The position numbers and the translations under genes were made by a program. A DNA stretch of 12,152 nt from positions 1-12,152 of the forward strand of contig JBKDZL010000068.1 of assembly GCA_047971145.1 (NCBI GenBank), in the 5' to 3' direction. Origin of the DNA: JBKDZL01 sp047971145. Its GTDB lineage: Bacteria; Bacillota_I; Bacilli_A; Erysipelotrichales; Erysipelotrichaceae. Each line of letters starts with the position of its first letter. Within the stretch, counting starts at the first letter, position 1. Below the pieces are notes generated by a model, which saw only the letters and a program-made list of their open reading frames with translations, was not told the origin of the DNA and made no database searches. Shown piece by piece: positions 7,365 to 12,152 of this stretch.

Positions 7365-7451
7365 GCCCGAGTGGTGAAATTGGTAGACGCAGTGGACTCA
7401 AAATCCACCGGTAGTGATATCGTGCCGGTTCGATTCCGGCCTCGGGCACCA
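7365..7451 (+). tRNA. tRNA-Leu (anticodon CAA), CCA encoded
   Basis: Cloverleaf read directly. The acceptor stem is GCCCGAG (7365-7371) with CTCGGGC (7441-7447), discriminator A 7448, and an encoded CCA at 7449-7451. The D-loop holds TTGGTAGACGC. The anticodon stem GTGGA/TCCAC encloses loop CTCAAAA, giving anticodon CAA for codon UUG. A long variable arm (GTAGTGATATCGT region), typical of class II leucine tRNAs, is followed by the T arm GCCGG-TTCGATT-CCGGC. At 87 nt it has the expected size. It is the only plus-strand gene and stands alone between divergent and convergent protein genes. Confidence 0.97.
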
Positions 7452-7461
7452 TCAAATATTT

Positions 7462-7500
7462 AAAGACATAGTCAAATACTAAATAACTATGTCTTTTTTA
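7462..7500 (+). terminator. Intrinsic terminator of tRNA-Leu
   Basis: AAAGACATAGT (7462-7472) pairs perfectly with ACTATGTCTTT (7486-7496), an 11-bp stem with a 13-base loop, running into a T-run. It starts ten bases after the tRNA CCA, so the transcript is a single tRNA. Confidence 0.85.
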
Positions 7501-8054
7501 TTAATTCCATTTATTTGCTGTATTAACTGATATTTTCTTGCAACGACACACTCTATTTCTAAAGCAGAGATATTATTTTATATTAGTAAGTGAACTACTC
7601 ATACTAGCTTCTAAAGCTTGATAAAGTTGATTCAATAAAAATTTATGATTATATCATTTTCTGAAAAAATGTAATAGCCATTGTCTTTTTTATATTAGCG
7701 GTTTTAATAAATTTTGAGTAAGATAAAAATCTCCTATTGAAAATGGCATATTATAAAACAGAGAATTGCTTATCATGTAGCTAGTTCTAAAAGTGGCTGT
7801 GCAATGAATATTGTTGAGGTTGCTTGTATCCATGAGCCTAGCTCACTAAAAATTTGTTTCAATCGTTCATGATTATTTACTCCACTTTTTTATCTCTGGT
7901 AAATTAAATTTTCGTGATGATAATTTATGCAACTAGAGAAGCATACGAAGTAGTAACAAGTATCGAGAAATAATTCAAGACAAATTTCAAAAGCTTAAAT
8001 ATTAACCGCATCATTTAGTGCGATTTCTTAATATCGCAAAAACAATAATCATCT
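7501..8054. other. Gene-free stretch with eroded-looking minus-strand reading frames
   Basis: No intact gene or RNA is recognised here. The minus strand carries several short open pieces in different frames. One at about 7776-7889 is 38 codons and contains ERLKQIFSELGSW and IFIAQPLLELAT. Upstream of it are a hydrophobic piece starting MMRLIFKLLKFVLNYF and one with SRKFNLPEIKKWSK; downstream, one ending QLYQALEASMSSSLTNIK with stop at 7573-7575. Their amphipathic, protein-like composition and consistent strand suggest one or more decayed genes, but short open frames also arise by chance. I match none to a family with confidence. The stretch lies between the tRNA-Leu terminator and the secDF terminator. 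Confidence 0.4.
8019..8038. repeat. Small inverted repeat in the gene-free stretch
   Basis: TGCGAT (8019-8024) and ATCGCA (8033-8038) form a six-bp stem with an eight-base loop. No T-run follows on either strand, so it is not a standard terminator. It may be a protein site, part of decayed DNA, or chance. Confidence 0.35.
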
Positions 8055-8091
8055 AAAAAAATATTGACATGTTAAATTGCCAATATTTTTT
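8055..8091 (-). terminator. Intrinsic terminator of secDF
   Basis: On the minus strand, AAAAAATATTG (8081-8091) pairs with CAATATTTTTT (8056-8066), an 11-bp stem with a 14-base loop, ending in a T-run. It begins 36 bases after the secDF stop. The A-run on the other side means it could also stop weak plus-strand transcription from the tRNA side. Confidence 0.72.
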
Positions 8092-8127
8092 ATCAATATT
8101 TAAAATAAAACTCACTAACAACTTAAC

Positions 8128-10416
8128 TTAATCATTAATACCAATGACAGTCATTTCTGTTGGTTCATTTAATTTTTTCTTAACTTTTTTAGCTTTAACT
8201 TTAGGTTTATAATTATTTCTAATATATAACCAAAGCTGAGCAGCTACAAATAGTGAAGAGTAAGCACCAGCAATTAAACCTATAAATATTGCGATATTAA
8301 AAGTAAATATCTCAGATGATCCCATGGTTAATAAGAAGATAATTGGTAATACCGTCGTAATGGTATTAAACAATGATCTCATAGCTGTTTGTTGCAAAGA
8401 TAAATTAACAATATTAGTATAATCGATGTTAGAAATAGTCGGTTTTTTCCAAGAATCAATATTTTCTCTGATTCTATCAAAAATAACAATAGAGTCATTA
8501 ATAGAGTAACCAATAATAGCTAAAATAACTGCGATTAGCTCTGAATTAAATTCAAATCTAAAAATAGCGAATATTGCGATAGTAATTGCCACATCATGTA
8601 AAAGCGCAACAACACAAGCAATGCCATAATCCCATTTGAATCTAAAAGAAATATACAACATCATTGCCAACCAAGCTACCAATGATAAAATAATAGCATT
8701 ATTGATCAACTCTTTACCTACAACAGGAGTAACTGTATTATCATTAGGTTCTGTGCCATAAAACTCAGTCAATTTACCTTTTAGCTCATCCATTGCCTCA
8801 TCAGTAACAGCTTCATCTAATGTAACTGTAGCTCCTGAGCCATTATTGGTAATTTGTACTTTTGATGGTTCATAACCAAACTCGCTAAAAGTATCATTAA
8901 CACTTTGAATACTCAAAGTTTCATCCGAAGTAATAGTGAAGTTAGTTCCACTGACAAAATCAATGCCCAAATTTAATGGACCATTACCATTACTGACATT
9001 TATAACTGAGCTAATCATCCCAATTAAAATTATGGCCAAACTAACAAAAATTAATTTTTTACCACCTTTAACAAAATCAACATTTTTAAAAGGTCCAAAA
9101 TATTTGCGCTCTTCTCTTTTAGTTAAATCAGGAATTAAATCTAACTTAACCGCAAACCAAGTTTTTTTATTATCGAGAATGCCAGAATTAACTAAACTTC
9201 CCAAGATTATTTTAGTTAATAAAATAGTAAAAGTTAAGGTACAAAAGATAGTAATCATAAACATAGTCGCAAAACCTTTTACAGCTCCAGTACCAAAAGC
9301 ATACATAATTACAGCTGCAATAAAAGTAGTGAACTGAGAATCAAAAATTGCCCTAAATGCTAAACGGCTACCCTCTTTATAAGCTTTCTTAACTGTCCTA
9401 CCTAAATATAATTCATCTTTAATTCGCTCAAAGGTGATAACATTAGCATCAACTGTCATCCCAACACCCAAAATTAAAGCTGCAATACCTGATAAAGTTA
9501 AGACACCACCCATCATATTAAATATTAGAATATTAAAGAACACAAAAGCCGCTAAAACTATAGCTGCTACTAAACCACTTAAACGATAAAAAATAATCAT
9601 AAATATCATAACTGCCAAAACGCCAATAACACCAGCAAACATTGTAACATTATAAGCATTTTGACCATACTCTGCACTAACAACATTAGAGTACAGTTCA
9701 TTTAATTGTACTGGTAAAGAACCAGCGTTGATCAAATCTGCCAACTCTCTAGCTTGCTCTACTGTAAAGTTTCCTTGAATTATTGCATCACCACTAATGG
9801 CTGAACTTACTGAAGCTGCAGAAATATATTTTGGAGTGCCACCCGATTCAACAATTTGTTTCTCTTTAGCGTAGCTATCAACACCTTCTTCAAAATCTAG
9901 CCAAGTTACTATTAAATTTTTATCACTGCCAGCTGCTGCTAGTTTACCTGTAACTTCACTGAAAAGCTCACTATCAGCAATACTTAAACTAACAATAGGG
10001 ACACCATTATTGTATGCTAAACTAGCTCCACCCTCTTCTAAAACGGAAGCATCCATCAATAAATTATCATCGATATCTCTAAAACTTAGGTTGGCTGTTG
10101 TAGAAATGATATTTTGAGCTGACTCCATATCACTAACACCAGCTAATTGGATTCTAATACGATCGCTACCTTCGATGGTAATTTGTGGTTCACTTACCCC
10201 TAGAGTATCAATACGCTTATTAATACTACGGATTACCGATTCCATAGTTGGTAATTCATCACCTTCATTTAATGGTGTTACTTGGTAAACTATCTCAAAA
10301 CCACCATCTAAATCCAAGCCTTTAGTAATACTATTGGTAACTGGCAGCAAATTTGTAGCTAATACCGCTACCAAAGTAATTACTGTTATTGCTACAAAAA
10401 TTAATCTTCTTTTCAT
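8128..10416 (-). CDS. secDF: Fused protein-export membrane protein SecDF
   Basis: SecDF uses the proton gradient to help pull secreted proteins through SecYEG at the cytoplasmic membrane. The 762-residue protein is a SecD-SecF fusion, close in size to Bacillus SecDF (about 737). SecD half: a first membrane helix (5-25), GLDLDGG (33-39), a long extracytoplasmic domain to about 250, then five helices with VGMTVDANVITFERIKDE (318-335), where Asp323 is the conserved transmembrane aspartate. SecF half: a helix near 455-473, GIDFVSG (484-490), a smaller extracytoplasmic domain to about 565, then five helices with GYSINDSIVIFDRIREN (636-652), including Asp641. The tail is lysine-rich (KPKVKAKKVKKK). 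ATG 10416 has GAGAGG six bases before it. It follows murD by 68 bases and ends at a terminator, unlike the secDF-recJ neighbourhood of many Bacilli. Confidence 0.97.
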   Translation of the reverse strand: MKRRLIFVAITVITLVAVLATNLLPVTNSITKGLDLDGGFEIVYQVTPLNEGDELPTMESVIRSINKRIDTLGVSEPQITIEGSDRIRIQLAGVSDMESAQNIISTTANLSFRDIDDNLLMDASVLEEGGASLAYNNGVPIVSLSIADSELFSEVTGKLAAAGSDKNLIVTWLDFEEGVDSYAKEKQIVESGGTPKYISAASVSSAISGDAIIQGNFTVEQARELADLINAGSLPVQLNELYSNVVSAEYGQNAYNVTMFAGVIGVLAVMIFMIIFYRLSGLVAAIVLAAFVFFNILIFNMMGGVLTLSGIAALILGVGMTVDANVITFERIKDELYLGRTVKKAYKEGSRLAFRAIFDSQFTTFIAAVIMYAFGTGAVKGFATMFMITIFCTLTFTILLTKIILGSLVNSGILDNKKTWFAVKLDLIPDLTKREERKYFGPFKNVDFVKGGKKLIFVSLAIILIGMISSVINVSNGNGPLNLGIDFVSGTNFTITSDETLSIQSVNDTFSEFGYEPSKVQITNNGSGATVTLDEAVTDEAMDELKGKLTEFYGTEPNDNTVTPVVGKELINNAIILSLVAWLAMMLYISFRFKWDYGIACVVALLHDVAITIAIFAIFRFEFNSELIAVILAIIGYSINDSIVIFDRIRENIDSWKKPTISNIDYTNIVNLSLQQTAMRSLFNTITTVLPIIFLLTMGSSEIFTFNIAIFIGLIAGAYSSLFVAAQLWLYIRNNYKPKVKAKKVKKKLNEPTEMTVIGIND

Positions 10417-10462
10417 AATCGCCTCTCAAACTTATCAATTTAACTTATTAATACTATCATAT

Positions 10463-10468
10463 TGTCAA
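10463..10468 (-). promoter_or_regulatory. Candidate -35 box (TTGACA) for secDF
   Basis: A perfect TTGACA lies in the murD-secDF gap on the minus strand. The best -10 partner, TTAAAT, is 19 bases away, longer than ideal. An alternative pair, TTGAAG and TAGTAT with 17 bases between, overlaps it. No terminator separates murD from secDF, so secDF may be both co-transcribed and internally started. Confidence 0.35.
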
Positions 10469-10484
10469 TAAATCTTCAACCGTT

Positions 10485-11798
10485 TTAGTTAAGTGGTTCT
10501 TTGATTTTTAACACTATTTCCTTAAATAACTTACCACGTTCTTCATAACTATTAAATTGGTCATAACTAGCACATGCTGGTGATAATAGGACTATGTCAC
10601 CTTTTTGCGATATTTTTAAAGATTCTTTAATCGCAGTTTCTAAATCATTAACCATAACAACACATTCATGTAAATCTTTAAATTTATTTTTAGTATCACC
10701 ATAGGAAATGATGGTTTTAACATGACTTAAATAAGGCTTTAAATCAGAAAAACTCAAACCTTTATCATAACCACCAACCAACAATATTACTTCATTTTGA
10801 ATAAAGGATTTTAGCCCAACAATTGTAGACTCAACATTAGTAGCTTTAGAATCATTATAATATTTCACACCATTTAAAGTCCTGACAAATTCAATTCGAT
10901 GTTCTATGCCTTTAAAATCTCTAATACCCTCACCAATATCACTGCTGCTAACACCCATTAAATAAGCCATCGCAGCTGCACTCATCGCATTACTAACATT
11001 ATGATCACCTACTAGCCTTAAATCCTCTAGATTGAATAATTTAGTTTTTTGTAAATAGACACTATTATCTTGAATAAATATGTCAGCTACCTGCTTTTGT
11101 GATAAGGTATAAACTTTAGCATTAATATTATCACAGTATTTCACAACATTAAGCTCATCTAAATTCAAAATAAAGCTATCTGTGTCATCCATATTTTGAT
11201 AAATTAACTTTTTGGCTTGATAATAATCTTCGACATTAGTGAAATAATCTAAATGATCAGGAGTTAAATTTGTTATTGTCGCAACTTTAGGCTTAAAACT
11301 AGGACAACCCAACAATTGAAAAGCTGCAATTTCCAAAGCTAAAAAACCACTAGTTATGTCATTATTAATTAAATCAGCTATTGGTCTGCCAATATTGCCT
11401 ACTGCATAACTATTAGGATACTTTCTTTTAAGTAATTCAGCCAACAAAGTAGTAATGGTAGTTTTTCCATTGGTCCCAGTTATCGCCGCTATTTTAAAAT
11501 CTCCATATTTACAGGCAATTTCAATTTCATTATAAATTGGAATTTTTTTATCACTAAAAAATTTCACAAATGGTACATCAGTTTTAATACCAGGATTTTT
11601 AACAATGAATTTCCAATCAATATCTTTTAATAAATCAGGATGGCTTTGATCATATATTACTATTTTTAAGTCTCTTAATTCTTTTTTTTGCTCAATTATG
11701 GCCAAATCTGTTAAATAAACCTCAAAATTATGATGTGCTAAAAGAATTGCTGCCGCAATACCACTGCGAGCAGCCCCAATTACTAATACCTTTTCCAT
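10485..11798 (-). CDS. murD: UDP-N-acetylmuramoyl-L-alanine--D-glutamate ligase MurD
   Basis: Adds D-glutamate to UDP-MurNAc-L-Ala with ATP, in cytoplasmic peptidoglycan precursor synthesis. Of 437 residues, the N-terminal Rossmann-like domain opens MEKVLVIGAARSG. The ATP loop is ITGTNGKTT (106-114), then GNIGRP (134-139) and TPDHLDYF (179-186). Lys196 is placed as the carbamylated lysine. The third domain has HRIEF (300-304), NDSKATN (315-321), GGYDKG (342-347) and SPACASYDQFNSYEERG (406-422). The signature usually written ELSSFQL reads EIAAFQL (156-162), both serines replaced by alanine. ATG 11798 overlaps the mraY stop as TAATG, implying coupled translation, with GGGAG about 12 bases upstream. 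A longer frame opens at 11855, but it would overlap mraY by 58 bases and add 19 residues before the fold, so I reject that start. Confidence 0.96.
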   Translation of the reverse strand: MEKVLVIGAARSGIAAAILLAHHNFEVYLTDLAIIEQKKELRDLKIVIYDQSHPDLLKDIDWKFIVKNPGIKTDVPFVKFFSDKKIPIYNEIEIACKYGDFKIAAITGTNGKTTITTLLAELLKRKYPNSYAVGNIGRPIADLINNDITSGFLALEIAAFQLLGCPSFKPKVATITNLTPDHLDYFTNVEDYYQAKKLIYQNMDDTDSFILNLDELNVVKYCDNINAKVYTLSQKQVADIFIQDNSVYLQKTKLFNLEDLRLVGDHNVSNAMSAAAMAYLMGVSSSDIGEGIRDFKGIEHRIEFVRTLNGVKYYNDSKATNVESTIVGLKSFIQNEVILLVGGYDKGLSFSDLKPYLSHVKTIISYGDTKNKFKDLHECVVMVNDLETAIKESLKISQKGDIVLLSPACASYDQFNSYEERGKLFKEIVLKIKEPLN

Positions 11799-12152
11799 TA
11801 GAAGAAAAACTCCCAGCCTAAGCCAAATACCAATGCCATCAAACCTACCATCCAAAACATAAAGACAATTGAAGTTTCACTCATCCCTGATAATTCAAAA
11901 TGATGATGTATTGGAGCCATTTTAAAAACTCTTTTTCCTCTTAATTTAAAAGAAATAACTTGAATAACTGAAGACATAACTTCAATAACAAAAACAAAAC
12001 CTAAAATTGCCACCATAAATTCATGATGGGTAACCAAGCCAACACCAGCCAACAATCCACCCAAAGCTAAAGAGCCAACATCACCCATAAACTTGCGTGC
12101 TGGCGCTTTATTGTACCACAGATATGCTATTATAGAAAAAATAACCGCCACT
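11798..12152 (-). CDS. mraY: Phospho-N-acetylmuramoyl-pentapeptide-transferase MraY, 3' part (runs off the right edge)
   Basis: MraY moves phospho-MurNAc-pentapeptide from UDP to undecaprenyl phosphate, making lipid I at the membrane. Only the last 117 codons are present; the frame stays open to the edge, so any start codon inside the window is internal. Diagnostic motifs are NKAPARKFMGDVGSLALGG, whose FMGD aspartate contributes to the Mg2+ site, and FKMAPIHHHFELSG with the HHH triplet, followed by FMFW. Three C-terminal hydrophobic helices surround them. The protein ends in WEFFF, and its TAA shares one base with the murD ATG. The mraY-murD order is that of the dcw cluster. Confidence 0.95.
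   Translation of the reverse strand, partial: VAVIFSIIAYLWYNKAPARKFMGDVGSLALGGLLAGVGLVTHHEFMVAILGFVFVIEVMSSVIQVISFKLRGKRVFKMAPIHHHFELSGMSETSIVFMFWMVGLMALVFGLGWEFFF

Noticed and set aside
7365..7451. tRNA-Leu as an attachment site of an integrated element
   Set aside because: The tRNA 3' end is not repeated within the window and there is no integrase, so there is no direct support.
7776..7889. Possible UbiB/AarF-like fragment (ERLKQIFSELGSW)
   Set aside because: The ERL...ELG pattern loosely recalls UbiB, but the following K-x-G-Q motif is absent and the piece is only 38 codons, so no family is named.
8019..8038. Hairpin as a terminator
   Set aside because: No T-run follows the stem on either strand, and a better terminator for secDF lies at 8055-8091.
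8936..9337. Plus-strand open frame of 133 codons
   Set aside because: It is antisense to the SecDF junction, with no ribosome site and no domain.
11799..11855. Longer MurD start adding 19 residues
   Set aside because: It overlaps mraY by 58 bases and adds residues before the Rossmann fold; TAATG coupling at 11798 explains the start better.

Overview
The window looks like chromosomal DNA from a low-GC, walled, fermentative member of the Bacillota (Firmicutes). By eye it is strongly AT-rich. Shine-Dalgarno sites of the AGGAG type precede several genes. SecD and SecF are fused, as in Bacilli rather than Clostridia. MraY and MurD show peptidoglycan synthesis, AdhE and a second Fe-dependent alcohol dehydrogenase show ethanol-type fermentation, and there are Rex-like and CcpA(cre)-like operators. 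The standard code is consistent: tryptophan is read from TGG and the stops are TAA or TAG. I cannot name the genus; Erysipelotrichia/Turicibacter-like Bacilli would fit but are unproven.

Layout: every protein gene is on the minus strand; only a tRNA gene is on plus. From the right edge in transcription order: the 3' end of mraY overlaps murD by one base, and murD is followed by secDF, which ends at an intrinsic terminator. Next come about 0.55 kb without an intact gene and then a plus-strand tRNA-Leu(CAA) with its own promoter and terminator. A monocistronic Fe-alcohol dehydrogenase is transcribed divergently from the tRNA. A tightly packed four-gene run follows: cardiolipin synthase, a patatin-like protein, an AEC-family permease and RecJ. 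At the left edge is the 5' third of adhE, preceded by a regulatory region with Rex-like and cre-like sites.

Working together: mraY/murD make the lipid-linked peptidoglycan precursor and secDF powers late protein export. The cls-patatin-AEC-recJ run mixes membrane lipid synthesis, a putative lipid hydrolase, carboxylate-type transport and DNA end processing; its adjacency suggests co-transcription, not a proven common job. AdhE and the Fe-ADH regenerate NAD+ in fermentation, with adhE apparently under redox (Rex) and carbon (CcpA) control.

I found no CRISPR array, intact mobile element, phage gene or clearly new defence system. The points most worth a second look are the patatin homologue whose nucleophile elbow reads AISAA instead of GxSxG, the separation of secDF from recJ, the eroded stretch next to the tRNA, the two-signal adhE promoter, and a substituted MurD signature.
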